Positions 16,706 to 25,487 of a stretch of DNA of 64,000 bases are shown here, in pieces (the stretch's first letter is position 1; each line of letters starts with the position of its first letter). Under the pieces are notes generated by a model. That model was not told the DNA's origin. It did no database searches and saw nothing but the letters and a program-made list of their open reading frames with translations. Made by a program: the position numbers and the translations under genes. Source of the stretch: Flavobacteriaceae bacterium UBA7302 (GTDB taxonomy: Bacteria; Bacteroidota; Bacteroidia; Flavobacteriales; Flavobacteriaceae); the NCBI GenBank assembly GCA_002471825.1, contig DKQS01000009.1, positions 62,001 through 126,000 on the forward strand, given 5' to 3'.

Positions 16706-18106
16706 ATGACAAAATTTAGAGTTGAAAAAGACACCATGGGTACGGTAAATGTACCAGCTGATAAATATTGGGGTGCTCAGACAGAGAGATCTCGAAATAA
16801 CTTCAAAATTGGTCCAGCTGCCTCTATGCCTCTTGAAATTGTATACGGCTTTGCTTACTTAAAAAAAGCAGCTGCTTATACCAATTGTGAATTAGGCGTT
16901 TTACCAGAATCTAAAAGAGATTTAATCGGTCAAGTATGTGATGAAATCTTAGCTGGTAAGTTGGATGATCAATTTCCTTTGGTTATTTGGCAAACAGGAT
17001 CTGGTACACAGAGTAACATGAACGTGAACGAGGTAATCGCCAATCGCGCTCATGAGATCGCAGGCAACGTTATTGGTGAAGGAGAAAAGACCATTGCTCC
17101 AAATGATGATGTAAACAAATCACAATCTTCCAATGACACCTTCCCTACTGGAATGCACATTGCGGCTTACAAAAAGATTGTAGAGACAACCATTCCTGGA
17201 GTTGAGCAATTGAGAGATACCTTACAAGCAAAAGCAGAAGCCTTCGCTGATGTGGTTAAAATTGGTCGCACACACTTAATGGACGCCACTCCGCTTACTC
17301 TTGGACAGGAATTTTCAGGATATGTTGCCCAGTTGAACTTCGGATTGAAAGCTTTGCGCAACTCTTTAGAACATTTAAGTCAGTTAGCATTAGGCGGAAC
17401 TGCGGTTGGAACTGGATTGAACACACCTAAAGGATATGATGTTTTAGTTGCCAAATACATTGCGGAATTCACCGGTTTACCATTTGTGACAGCAGAAAAC
17501 AAATTTGAAGCTCTTGCTGCGCATGATGCCTTAGTAGAAACCCATGGCGCTTTAAAACAACTTGCAGTTTCATTGAATAAAATTGCCAACGACATCCGTT
17601 TGATGGCATCTGGACCACGTTCTGGAATCGGAGAAATTATCATTCCTGCGAACGAACCAGGTTCATCGATTATGCCAGGGAAAGTAAATCCGACTCAAGC
17701 CGAAGCCATGACTATGGTTTGCGCTCAGGTAATGGGGAATGATGTAGCAGTGACTGTTGGAGGAACCCAAGGACACTATGAATTGAACGTTTTCAAACCA
17801 GTGATGGCAGCCAATGTGCTTCAATCAGCTCAATTGATTGGTGACGCCTGTGTGTCATTTGACGTGAATTGTGCATCGGGAATTGAACCAAATCATGGAA
17901 GGATCAATGAATTGGTAAACAACTCCTTAATGTTGGTGACCGCATTGAATACCAAGATTGGGTATTACAAAGCAGCAGAAATCGCCAATACCGCTCACAA
18001 AAACGGAACGACACTAAAAGAAGAAGCCATCAACTTGGGTTATGTAACGGCTGAAGAATATGACCAATGGGTAAAACCTGAAGATATGACGGGTAGTTTG
18101 AAATAG
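16706..18106 (+). CDS. fumC: Fumarate hydratase class II
   Basis: A 466-residue fumarase of the TCA cycle (fumarate to L-malate). Family motifs are GSGTQSNMNVNEV (residues ~98-110), SSNDTFPTGMHIAAY (~138-152), TxLMDATPLTLGQEF and the signature GSSIMPGKVNPTQ near residue 317. The ATG at 16706 was chosen because it gives MTKFRVEKDTMG, the usual N-terminus, whereas an upstream TTG adds 20 residues not seen in the family. A hairpin terminator follows. Confidence 0.96.
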   Translation: MTKFRVEKDTMGTVNVPADKYWGAQTERSRNNFKIGPAASMPLEIVYGFAYLKKAAAYTNCELGVLPESKRDLIGQVCDEILAGKLDDQFPLVIWQTGSGTQSNMNVNEVIANRAHEIAGNVIGEGEKTIAPNDDVNKSQSSNDTFPTGMHIAAYKKIVETTIPGVEQLRDTLQAKAEAFADVVKIGRTHLMDATPLTLGQEFSGYVAQLNFGLKALRNSLEHLSQLALGGTAVGTGLNTPKGYDVLVAKYIAEFTGLPFVTAENKFEALAAHDALVETHGALKQLAVSLNKIANDIRLMASGPRSGIGEIIIPANEPGSSIMPGKVNPTQAEAMTMVCAQVMGNDVAVTVGGTQGHYELNVFKPVMAANVLQSAQLIGDACVSFDVNCASGIEPNHGRINELVNNSLMLVTALNTKIGYYKAAEIANTAHKNGTTLKEEAINLGYVTAEEYDQWVKPEDMTGSLK

Positions 18107-18124
18107 ACCTCCCTATAATAATTT

Positions 18125-18156
18125 AAAACCGAAGCACTTAGCTTCGGTTTTTTTTT
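18125..18156 (+). terminator. fumC terminator
   Basis: An 11-base stem AAAACCGAAGC/GCTTCGGTTTT with loop ACTTA is followed by a T-run, a standard intrinsic terminator after fumC and 14 bases ahead of the next gene. Confidence 0.92.
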
Positions 18157-18169
18157 ATAACTTTAAGTT

Positions 18170-18562
18170 ATGCTTCAATCAAACAAAAACTTTCCTCTGA
18201 TCGTATCGGGGGTTGTCATCATTATTATTGGCCTTATATACGGCCTTGTCCCCGATCAATCTATTCCCTACTTTTTTGACTTCCAACCAGAGACCATTGA
18301 TCTTCGAAATATCCTAAGAGCACAAATGCTCTTGTGTATCGGTTTCGGTGCATATTGGCTTTACGGAGCCTTTCATGAAAGTCATATGAAATCAGCAACC
18401 ATCAGCTTGCTCATCTTTATGGGATTTCTAGCCTTGGGACGCTTTATCAGCTTCCTATTCGATGGATTTTCTGACCCCTATTTCAAAGGGTTCATACTAG
18501 AATTGGCTTTGTTCTGGTGGGCACTACTGACCTATCTAAAACCACGTACAGCTCAACAGTAG
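18170..18562 (+). CDS. Four-helix membrane protein, DUF4345-like
   Basis: A 130-residue protein with four predicted transmembrane helices (residues ~8-26, 50-66, 74-95 and 103-121) and the pattern RAQMLLCIGFGAYWLYGA plus ALGRFISFLFDGFSDP, which resembles DUF4345. No function is established. It overlaps the convergent DinB gene by ten bases. Confidence 0.7.
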   Translation: MLQSNKNFPLIVSGVVIIIIGLIYGLVPDQSIPYFFDFQPETIDLRNILRAQMLLCIGFGAYWLYGAFHESHMKSATISLLIFMGFLALGRFISFLFDGFSDPYFKGFILELALFWWALLTYLKPRTAQQ

Positions 18563-19062
18563 CGTTCCTGAATTACTTTAAAATGATGCATTTGATGGCC
18601 AGATAATAAATATCCAATGGCTCTCACTGACATGGGATTTCCAGATGCTGTTCCTATCCGTGTTAATACCTCCTCATGAAACCAACAAAACATTTGGGCT
18701 GTAGAAATTCTCAAGGTGGCCATTTCATTTAATAACTCATAATAATCCCGTTCCTGTGCAAAAGAATTCATTGAAAAAACATCCTGATCGAATCCGGGTA
18801 AAGCATTCTCTCCATTTCTAGCAAAAGACAAGGCACGATACATAAAGACTCGCTCAGTATCAATAATATGCTGAATAACCTCTTTTACCGTCCATTTCCC
18901 TTCTGCATAGGCAAAATTGTGTTTCTCTTTGGGAAGTTTCCGCATATAGGAATCAAATTCTTCCTGAGAATCGGTAAGGTTTTTCACAATACCTTTTTCA
19001 TTATTGGCAAAGGGTTCTATGTAGTTTTTATAATAGGGAGCGTATTCGTTTTCTGAGATCAT
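18553..19062 (-). CDS. DinB-family metal-dependent protein
   Basis: A 169-residue four-helix-bundle protein of the DinB/YfiT family. The metal-binding histidines appear in VKEVIQHIIDTERVF (residues ~67-81) and in the C-terminal GHQMHHFKVIQERYC segment. Many members are thiol-dependent hydrolases or transferases of unknown substrate. The ATG at 19062 gives MISENEYAPYY, the normal N-terminus, while a start 41 codons upstream would run into the divergent hutI gene. It overlaps the DUF4345-like gene at its 3' end. Confidence 0.85.
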   Translation of the reverse strand: MISENEYAPYYKNYIEPFANNEKGIVKNLTDSQEEFDSYMRKLPKEKHNFAYAEGKWTVKEVIQHIIDTERVFMYRALSFARNGENALPGFDQDVFSMNSFAQERDYYELLNEMATLRISTAQMFCWFHEEVLTRIGTASGNPMSVRAIGYLLSGHQMHHFKVIQERYC

Positions 19063-19110
19063 TCTTGCGGAATTTATGTAAGTTTGTTGGACGAAGGTAA
19101 TCAAATTTGA

Positions 19111-20343
19111 ATGGGCCAACTTTTTATCAATATCAAAGAACTTCTTCAGGTTCGAAATGCTTCTGAGCAATTGGTTTCTGGCCAAGACATGAAGGACTTA
19201 CCTCTCCTAACAAATGCCTATTTGTGGATTGAAAATGGCCACATCAAGGACTTCGGACCGATGAATCAGCTGCCCGAAATTGCCATACCAACCATTGATT
19301 GCAAAGGGAAAATCATCTTACCCCCTTGGTGTGATTCGCATACCCACTTGGTATATACCAACACCAGAGAACAAGAATTTGTAGATCGCATCAACGGGTT
19401 GACCTACGAAGAGATTGCCCAGCGAGGCGGTGGAATTTTAAATTCTGCCAAGCAAATTGCTTCTATTTCAGAAGATGAATTGTATGCAATTTCCCTAGAA
19501 AGACTAGAAAAAACCATTCAATTAGGCACCGGCGCCATTGAAATCAAATCGGGGTACGGATTATCCATGGAAGGCGAATTAAAAATGCTTCGGGTCATCA
19601 AACGCCTTCAGGAATCGACCACAATTCCAATAAAAGCAACATTTTTGGCCGCACACGCCATTCCGATAGCATATCAAAACAATCCAGATGCTTACATTGA
19701 TTTGATTATCAATGACATGCTCCCAGTAATCGCCAAGGAGAATCTTGCTGACTTCATTGATGTTTTCTGCGAAAAGGGTTACTTCAGTCCGGAGCAAATG
19801 GATCGCATTTTAAAAGCAGGAAAGAAATATGGATTGCAGTCGAAAGTACATGTGAATCAATTCCATAGTATTGGAGGGATAGAAGTCGCTGTTGCCAATG
19901 AATCACTTAGCGTAGATCATTTGGAGGTGCTTTCTGAACAAGAAATTGACATCATCAAAAATAGCAGTACTATTCCCGTGGCATTACCGCTATGTTCTTT
20001 ATTCTTGTCCATACCTTACACACCTGGACGAAAAATCATTGATGCAGGACTTCCTCTGGCTATTGCTTCGGATTACAACCCTGGTTCCGCACCAAGTTCC
20101 AACCTAAATTTGGCCTTATCATTGGCTTGCATCAAGATGAAATTGACTCCAGAAGAGGCCATCAACGCACTAACTATAAATGGTGCATTTGCGATGGATC
20201 TAGCCACTACAGTAGGAAGTATTACAAAAGGTAAAAAGGCCAATTTCATGATTACAGAACCCTTAGATTCTTACCATCAACTTGCCTACTATTTTGGTGA
20301 AACTCTCATTGAATCAGTGTACATAAACGGCAAAAAACAATAG
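19111..20343 (+). CDS. hutI: Imidazolonepropionase
   Basis: A 410-residue amidohydrolase of histidine degradation, hydrolysing 4-imidazolone-5-propanoate to N-formimino-L-glutamate. Metal and catalytic motifs visible are DSHTHLVYTNTREQEF (~residues 73-88), the family motif YEEIAQRGGGILNSA, LAAHAIP, KVHVNQFHSIGG and SDYNPGSAPSSNLNLA near residue 322. Other hut genes are not in the window, so the pathway is split. The next gene starts three bases later. Confidence 0.95.
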   Translation: MGQLFINIKELLQVRNASEQLVSGQDMKDLPLLTNAYLWIENGHIKDFGPMNQLPEIAIPTIDCKGKIILPPWCDSHTHLVYTNTREQEFVDRINGLTYEEIAQRGGGILNSAKQIASISEDELYAISLERLEKTIQLGTGAIEIKSGYGLSMEGELKMLRVIKRLQESTTIPIKATFLAAHAIPIAYQNNPDAYIDLIINDMLPVIAKENLADFIDVFCEKGYFSPEQMDRILKAGKKYGLQSKVHVNQFHSIGGIEVAVANESLSVDHLEVLSEQEIDIIKNSSTIPVALPLCSLFLSIPYTPGRKIIDAGLPLAIASDYNPGSAPSSNLNLALSLACIKMKLTPEEAINALTINGAFAMDLATTVGSITKGKKANFMITEPLDSYHQLAYYFGETLIESVYINGKKQ

Positions 20344-20345
20344 AC

Positions 20346-20837
20346 TTGTATCGGTTTTTGAGTTACATAAAATATTGGTTTCGAGCTACGAATCAACACG
20401 GAATTCATTCTCCTTTCGTCTACGATTTTGTTACGAAGGGATTGTATTTGAAATCTTCAAAAGACAGATTTGATATAAAAGAATTCCAGCAATTTGGATT
20501 GACGAAGAAAGAACAACAGTTGCTTAGAAAAGTATTTGAATACTTTCAAATTGAGTTAGAAATAAAAGAAATAAATACTGAAACTTTTAGTTTAGATAAA
20601 TTTCATAAAAAACAATATTACAGCAATTTAAACAATATAGACTTAGAAGAAATAATAAATACGAAAGCAATTGAATTCATCATCTGCAAAGGCATTCACA
20701 ATGATGAAGTAAGCTTTGAAAAATGGACGAAACTTTGTGCCATTTCACAAGCAACTGTAACCATCGATCTCTTTTATTTTGGTCTCGTATTCTTTCGGGC
20801 AGAACAACGAAAAGAACACTTCGTTATTCGAATCTAA
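20346..20837 (+). CDS. Shortened methyltransferase-like protein, core domain apparently lost
   Basis: A 163-residue protein beginning at TTG three bases after hutI. The N-terminus has NQHGIHSPFVYDFVTKGLY and the C-terminus VTIDLFYFGLVFFRAEQRKEHF, end blocks that I recall from longer (~230-residue) flavobacterial proteins annotated as class I SAM-dependent methyltransferases. The Gly-rich SAM-binding motif and acidic loop expected between them are not visible; instead there is a Lys/Glu/Ile-rich stretch. It may be a shortened, non-catalytic relative or a degenerate gene. The frame is intact. Function unknown. Confidence 0.6.
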   Translation: MYRFLSYIKYWFRATNQHGIHSPFVYDFVTKGLYLKSSKDRFDIKEFQQFGLTKKEQQLLRKVFEYFQIELEIKEINTETFSLDKFHKKQYYSNLNNIDLEEIINTKAIEFIICKGIHNDEVSFEKWTKLCAISQATVTIDLFYFGLVFFRAEQRKEHFVIRI

Positions 20838-20843
20838 TCTTTG

Positions 20844-20851
20844 TAACTTTG
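20844..20851 (+). promoter_or_regulatory. -7 box of the adenosyltransferase gene
   Basis: TAACTTTG fits TAnnTTTG and lies 26 bases before the chosen ATG at 20878, just after the preceding gene's stop. It supports independent transcription of the adenosyltransferase gene. Confidence 0.5.
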
Positions 20852-20877
20852 CAAAAAATAATGTCAGACGGAACAAG

Positions 20878-21450
20878 ATGAAAATATATACAAAAACAGG
20901 AGATAAGGGCACAACAGCTCTTTTCAGTGGCGCTAGAGTTCCCAAATACAATTTACGTATCGAAAGTTACGGTACAGTAGATGAATTGAATTCCTACTTA
21001 GGTCTTATCAAGGACCAAGAAATAAACACTCATTATCAAGAAGTTCTTTATCAAATTCAGAACGATTTATTCGTAATTGGATCCATGTTGGCCACACCGC
21101 CACAAGATGAAAAATTGAAAAGCGGGAAAGATCGACTCAATATTTTCACCATCGATTCAGACTCCATCCGACTTTTAGAGAGGGAAATTGATGCAATGGA
21201 TACAGAATTAGAACCCATGACCAACTTCATATTACCTGGAGGTCATACAACTGTGTCATATTGTCATATAGCTAGATGCATCTGTCGAAGAGCAGAACGA
21301 TTGGTTGTAGAACTCAATGAAAATGAAGCAGTTGCAGATGTTGTCCTTCAATATTTAAACCGACTTTCAGACTATTTATTTGTACTGGCACGGAAGTTGA
21401 CCAAAGATTTAAAGGTTGAGGAAATCAAATGGATTCCCAACAAAAAATAA
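20878..21450 (+). CDS. Cob(I)alamin adenosyltransferase, PduO/MMAB type
   Basis: A 190-residue ATP:corrinoid adenosyltransferase that makes adenosylcobalamin. The N-terminus has IYTKTGDKGTTALFSG (ATP-binding, residues ~3-18) and YGTVDELNSYLG (~30-41); the C-terminal half has HTTVSYCHIARCICRRAER (~120-140) and LNRLSDYLFVLAR. The ATG at 20878 gives MKIYTKTGDKG, the normal start; a longer frame upstream overlaps the previous gene. Adenosylcobalamin is the cofactor expected for the CarH-like regulator at 5896-6789, so this enzyme may supply it; that link is inference. Confidence 0.93.
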   Translation: MKIYTKTGDKGTTALFSGARVPKYNLRIESYGTVDELNSYLGLIKDQEINTHYQEVLYQIQNDLFVIGSMLATPPQDEKLKSGKDRLNIFTIDSDSIRLLEREIDAMDTELEPMTNFILPGGHTTVSYCHIARCICRRAERLVVELNENEAVADVVLQYLNRLSDYLFVLARKLTKDLKVEEIKWIPNKK

Positions 21451-21486
21451 AGTTCTTTTATTTGTGATTTATATTTCTAAAAAGAC

Positions 21487-21516
21487 TTGCATAATTTGCT
21501 AAAAAAATTATTTTTG
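21487..21516 (+). promoter_or_regulatory. Consensus Bacteroidota promoter (TTG-N19-TATTTTTG)
   Basis: TTG at 21487-21489 is separated by 19 bases from TATTTTTG at 21509-21516, matching the -33/-7 consensus and spacing for Bacteroidota. It ends 22 bases before the DUF2795 gene. Confidence 0.75.
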
Positions 21517-21538
21517 CAGGAAATTAAACGTAAAAAGA

Positions 21539-21760
21539 ATGTATTGGACACTTGAATTAGCATCGTATTTAGCAGATGCTCCATGGCCAGCTACAAAGGA
21601 TGAGTTGATTGATTATGCAATCCGAACAGGAGCTCCACTTGAAGTAGTAGAGAACTTGCAGGATATAGAAGATGAAGGAGAGACCTATGACTCCATTATA
21701 GAGATTTGGCCAGATTATCCAACTGAAGAAGATTATCTTTGGAACGAAGACGAATACTAA
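21539..21760 (+). CDS. DUF2795 domain protein
   Basis: A 73-residue acidic protein beginning MYWTLELASYLADAPWPATK and containing the DUF2795 pattern DELIDYAIRTGAPLEVVENLQDI, ending in an Asp/Glu/Tyr-rich tail. The family is widespread in Bacteroidota and has no established function. It has its own consensus promoter and terminator, which suggests an abundant, separately regulated small protein. Confidence 0.85.
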   Translation: MYWTLELASYLADAPWPATKDELIDYAIRTGAPLEVVENLQDIEDEGETYDSIIEIWPDYPTEEDYLWNEDEY

Positions 21761-21776
21761 CCGAAACAAAACCTTG

Positions 21777-21807
21777 AAAAAGTCTCATTTAATGAGGCTT
21801 TTTTTTT
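21777..21807 (+). terminator. Terminator after the DUF2795 gene
   Basis: AAAAGTCTCAT and ATGAGGCTTTT pair (one G-U) around a TTA loop and are followed by a T9 run. It lies between the DUF2795 gene and secA. Confidence 0.88.
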
Positions 21808-21886
21808 GAGTTTACATTACTAAAAATAGAATATTAATTACTTTTACGAGTGCTAAAAAATTAAGCAAAACAAGAATTACAGCAGA

Positions 21887-24800
21887 ATGAGTGTATTAAA
21901 TTCGGTAATCAAATTATTTGTTGGAGACAAACAACAAAAAGATTTAAAGAAATTACAACCTATAGTTGCCAGCGTTAACAAATTCAAAGACCAAATAGCA
22001 GCGCTTTCGAACGATGAGTTACGCGGAAAAACTATTGAGTTCAAAAATAAAATTAAAGAGGCCACCAAATCCTTCGATGATCGTATCGCAGAACTTGAGG
22101 CAGAAGCCAAAGAGGCGGACATCGACAGACAAGAGGACATTTACTCGGAGATTGATTCCTTGAAGGATCAAGCATACGAAGCATCTGAAAAGGTGCTGAT
22201 GGACATTCTTCCCGAAGCCTTTGCAGTGGTTAAAGAAACCGCCACAAGATTTGTTCACAATGAAGAAATTGAAGTCACCGCTACTCCATTTGACCGCGAG
22301 TTATCAGGTGATAGAGAACACATCACATTGGATGGAGATAAATCCATCTGGTCCAATTCATGGGATGCAGCTGGAAAGCCAGTAACCTGGGACATGATTC
22401 ATTATGATGTTCAGTTGATTGGTGGTGCTGTTTTGCACGAAGGTAAAATTGCAGAGATGATGACTGGGGAAGGAAAAACATTGGTTTCTACCCTACCTGT
22501 TTACTTAAATGCCTTAACAGGAAAAGGCGTGCACGTGGTTACGGTAAACGACTACTTAGCCAAACGTGATAGGGCTTGGATGGCTCCTATATTTGAATTC
22601 CACGGATTGTCAACAGATTGTATCGATTACCACCAACCGAATTCTGATGCCCGTAGAAAAGCCTACAATGCTGATATTACCTACGGAACCAACAACGAAT
22701 TCGGATTCGATTACTTACGTGATAACATGGCCAATTCCAAAGATGATTTGGTACAACGTGCGCCTAATTACGCCATTATTGATGAGGTCGACTCAGTTTT
22801 AGTCGACGACGCCAGAACACCGCTGATTATTTCCGGGCCAATTCCGCAAGGAGATCGTCACGAATTCAACGAATTGAAACCATTGGTTTCTGAGTTGGTT
22901 TCGCTGCAAAGAAAACATTTGGTTGGCGTATTAGCCGAAGCGAAAAAGCTAATTGCAGAAGGAAACACCAAAGATGGCGGATTCTTACTATTGAGAGTTT
23001 ACAGAGGATTGCCTAAAAACAAAGCCTTGATCAAATTCTTATCTCAAGAGGGTGTGAAGCAGATTCTTCAGAAAACTGAGAACTTCTACATGCAAGACAA
23101 CAACAAGTTGATGCCTGAAGTAGATGCCGATTTGTGGTTTGTTGTTGAGGAGAAAAACAATCAGATCGATTTAACCGATAAAGGAATTGCACACCTTTCA
23201 GAAAAAACGAATAACGATACCTTCTTCGTTTTACCAGATTTGGGTGTTAAAATCGGAGAAATTGACGAGTCCGATGCAGACTCCAAAGAGAAAGCTGCAC
23301 TGAAAGAAGATTTATACAGAGATTTTAGCATCAAAAGTGAACGAATTCATACCATGAATCAGTTATTGAAGGCCTACACGGTTTTCGAGAAAGACGTGGA
23401 ATATGTGGTGATGGACAACAAAGTAATGATCGTTGATGAACAAACCGGTCGTATTATGGAAGGCCGTCGCTATTCAGACGGATTGCACCAAGCGATTGAA
23501 GCCAAGGAAAACGTGAAAATCGAAGATGCTACCCAAACTTTTGCAACGGTTACGCTACAGAATTACTTTAGAATGTATCGTAAGCTATCGGGAATGACTG
23601 GTACGGCGATTACAGAGGCTGGAGAATTTTGGGAAATCTATAAGTTGGATGTAGTTGAAATTCCGACCAACAAACCGATTGCCAGAGATGACAAGGAGGA
23701 TTTGGTTTACAAAACTTCTCGGGAAAAATACAACGCTGTAATTGAAGAGATTGAGAATTTAGTATCGGCTGGTCGCCCCGTATTGGTGGGTACCACTTCG
23801 GTTGAAATTTCTGAATTATTAGGTCGAATGCTGTCCATGCGTAAGATTCCGCATAACATCTTGAATGCGAAATTGCATAAAAAAGAAGCCGATATTGTTG
23901 CCGAAGCAGGAAAACCTGGACAGGTGACCATCGCTACAAACATGGCGGGTCGTGGTACGGATATCAAACTATCCGAAGAAGTAAAGGCTGCTGGTGGTTT
24001 GGCCATCATTGGTACCGAAAGACACGATTCAAGACGTGTAGACCGTCAGCTAAGAGGACGTGCTGGACGTCAAGGGGATGTTGGTTCTTCGCAGTTCTAT
24101 GTGGCATTGGATGATAACTTAATGCGTTTGTTCGGATCTGACCGTATTGCCAAAATGATGGATCGAATGGGCTTGCAAGAAGGTGAAGTAATTCAGCATT
24201 CGATGATCACCAAGTCTATCGAAAGAGCTCAGAAAAAAGTGGAAGAAAACAACTTTGGTATTCGTAAACGATTGCTAGAATACGATGATATCATGAACGC
24301 GCAGCGTGAGTTTGTTTACAAGCGAAGAAGACACGCATTGGATGGAAAACGCCTTCAGATAGACATTGCCAACATGATCTATGATACTTGTGAAGCGATT
24401 ATCAATGGAAACAAAGCGGCCAAAGACTATCAGAACTTCGAATTTGAATTGATTCGATTCTCATCAATGACATCGCCTTTCTCAGAAGAGGAGTTCAATG
24501 CTATGACTGAAAAAGAGTTGGCCGATAAGCTGTATGACATTGTTACCAATCATTACAAGTCTAAAATAGAACGCAACGCAGAAATCGCCTTCCCTGTTAT
24601 CAAAAACGTTTTTGAAAACGAAGGAGATCGTTATGAGCGTATCGTTGTTCCGTTTACAGACGGAATCAAAACCTTACAAGTGGTCACCAACTTGAAGGAG
24701 GCATATGAAACTGGTGGTAAAGCTTTAATCAGCGACTTCGAGAAAAACATCACCTTAGCGATCATTGACGAAAACTGGAAGGATCACTTACGTAAGATGG

Positions 24801-25222
24801 ACGAATTGAAGCAATCGGTTCAAAATGCATCCTATGAGCAAAAAGATCCGCTATTGATTTACAAGTTTGAAGCTTTTGAGTTGTTCAAGGCAACGGTAGA
24901 CAACATCAACAAGGAAGTATTGTCTTTCTTGTTCAAGGGAGAATTACCAAATCAAAGTCAGGAACAGATTTCTGAAGCACGTCAACAAAAAAGAGAGAAA
25001 TTAAATCTACGCAAAGACGAAGTTCAAAACTCGACAGAACAAGCGATTGCAAACTCAAGACAACAGCAGCAAGAACCTGTTGAAACTATTGTTAGAGAGC
25101 GTCCGAAAATAGGAAGAAACGAAAAAGTGACCATCAAAAACATCATGACGGGTGATGAGAAAGTCGTAAAATACAAGCAGGCTATTCCGTTGATTGACAA
25201 AGGTGAATGGGTTTTGAAATAG
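21887..25222 (+). CDS. secA: Preprotein translocase ATPase SecA
   Basis: An 1,111-residue SecA motor that drives secretory proteins through SecYEG. Walker A is MTGEGKTLVS near residue 192 and the DEAD-like Walker B is IIDEVDSVLVDDARTPLIISG near residue 300. The second helicase domain has TNMAGRGTDIKL, RVDRQLRGRAGRQGD and the scaffold domain. It is about 200 residues longer than E. coli SecA, with extra sequence in the 340-480 region. The C-terminus ends KGEWVLK without the Cys-rich zinc/SecB-binding motif. Confidence 0.97.
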   Translation: MSVLNSVIKLFVGDKQQKDLKKLQPIVASVNKFKDQIAALSNDELRGKTIEFKNKIKEATKSFDDRIAELEAEAKEADIDRQEDIYSEIDSLKDQAYEASEKVLMDILPEAFAVVKETATRFVHNEEIEVTATPFDRELSGDREHITLDGDKSIWSNSWDAAGKPVTWDMIHYDVQLIGGAVLHEGKIAEMMTGEGKTLVSTLPVYLNALTGKGVHVVTVNDYLAKRDRAWMAPIFEFHGLSTDCIDYHQPNSDARRKAYNADITYGTNNEFGFDYLRDNMANSKDDLVQRAPNYAIIDEVDSVLVDDARTPLIISGPIPQGDRHEFNELKPLVSELVSLQRKHLVGVLAEAKKLIAEGNTKDGGFLLLRVYRGLPKNKALIKFLSQEGVKQILQKTENFYMQDNNKLMPEVDADLWFVVEEKNNQIDLTDKGIAHLSEKTNNDTFFVLPDLGVKIGEIDESDADSKEKAALKEDLYRDFSIKSERIHTMNQLLKAYTVFEKDVEYVVMDNKVMIVDEQTGRIMEGRRYSDGLHQAIEAKENVKIEDATQTFATVTLQNYFRMYRKLSGMTGTAITEAGEFWEIYKLDVVEIPTNKPIARDDKEDLVYKTSREKYNAVIEEIENLVSAGRPVLVGTTSVEISELLGRMLSMRKIPHNILNAKLHKKEADIVAEAGKPGQVTIATNMAGRGTDIKLSEEVKAAGGLAIIGTERHDSRRVDRQLRGRAGRQGDVGSSQFYVALDDNLMRLFGSDRIAKMMDRMGLQEGEVIQHSMITKSIERAQKKVEENNFGIRKRLLEYDDIMNAQREFVYKRRRHALDGKRLQIDIANMIYDTCEAIINGNKAAKDYQNFEFELIRFSSMTSPFSEEEFNAMTEKELADKLYDIVTNHYKSKIERNAEIAFPVIKNVFENEGDRYERIVVPFTDGIKTLQVVTNLKEAYETGGKALISDFEKNITLAIIDENWKDHLRKMDELKQSVQNASYEQKDPLLIYKFEAFELFKATVDNINKEVLSFLFKGELPNQSQEQISEARQQKREKLNLRKDEVQNSTEQAIANSRQQQQEPVETIVRERPKIGRNEKVTIKNIMTGDEKVVKYKQAIPLIDKGEWVLK

Positions 25223-25226
25223 GCTG

Positions 25227-25451
25227 ATGGAGAAGAAATCATTCTACACACACCCAACAAAGAAAGTGGTGATAATATTTGTAATCCTTTGGGTTGTATC
25301 TACCCTTCTTTTAGTATTGGCAATTACGGATGGTTTTCAAGAATCCTTATTCAAAAAGAATAACTTGATCATCAATTCCATTTTGTTTGGATCAACATTC
25401 ACGACAGTTTCTCTTATTCGAAACTATATAAAAAACAAAAAAACCGATTAG
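25227..25451 (+). CDS. Small two-helix membrane protein
   Basis: A 74-residue protein beginning four bases after secA, so probably cotranscribed. It has two predicted transmembrane helices (residues ~14-34 and 46-60) flanked by Lys-rich ends. No family recognised. The stop codon lies inside the stem of the terminator hairpin, so translation and termination may influence each other. Confidence 0.7.
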   Translation: MEKKSFYTHPTKKVVIIFVILWVVSTLLLVLAITDGFQESLFKKNNLIINSILFGSTFTTVSLIRNYIKNKKTD

Positions 25452-25468
25452 ATACTAATCGGTTTTTT
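25438..25468 (+). terminator. secA-operon terminator overlapping a stop codon
   Basis: A 14-base stem AAAAAACCGATTAG/CTAATCGGTTTTTT with an ATA loop. The upstream arm contains the TAG (25449-25451) of the small membrane gene. Confidence 0.92.
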
Positions 25469-25487
25469 TGATTTATTAGCTGAAAGA

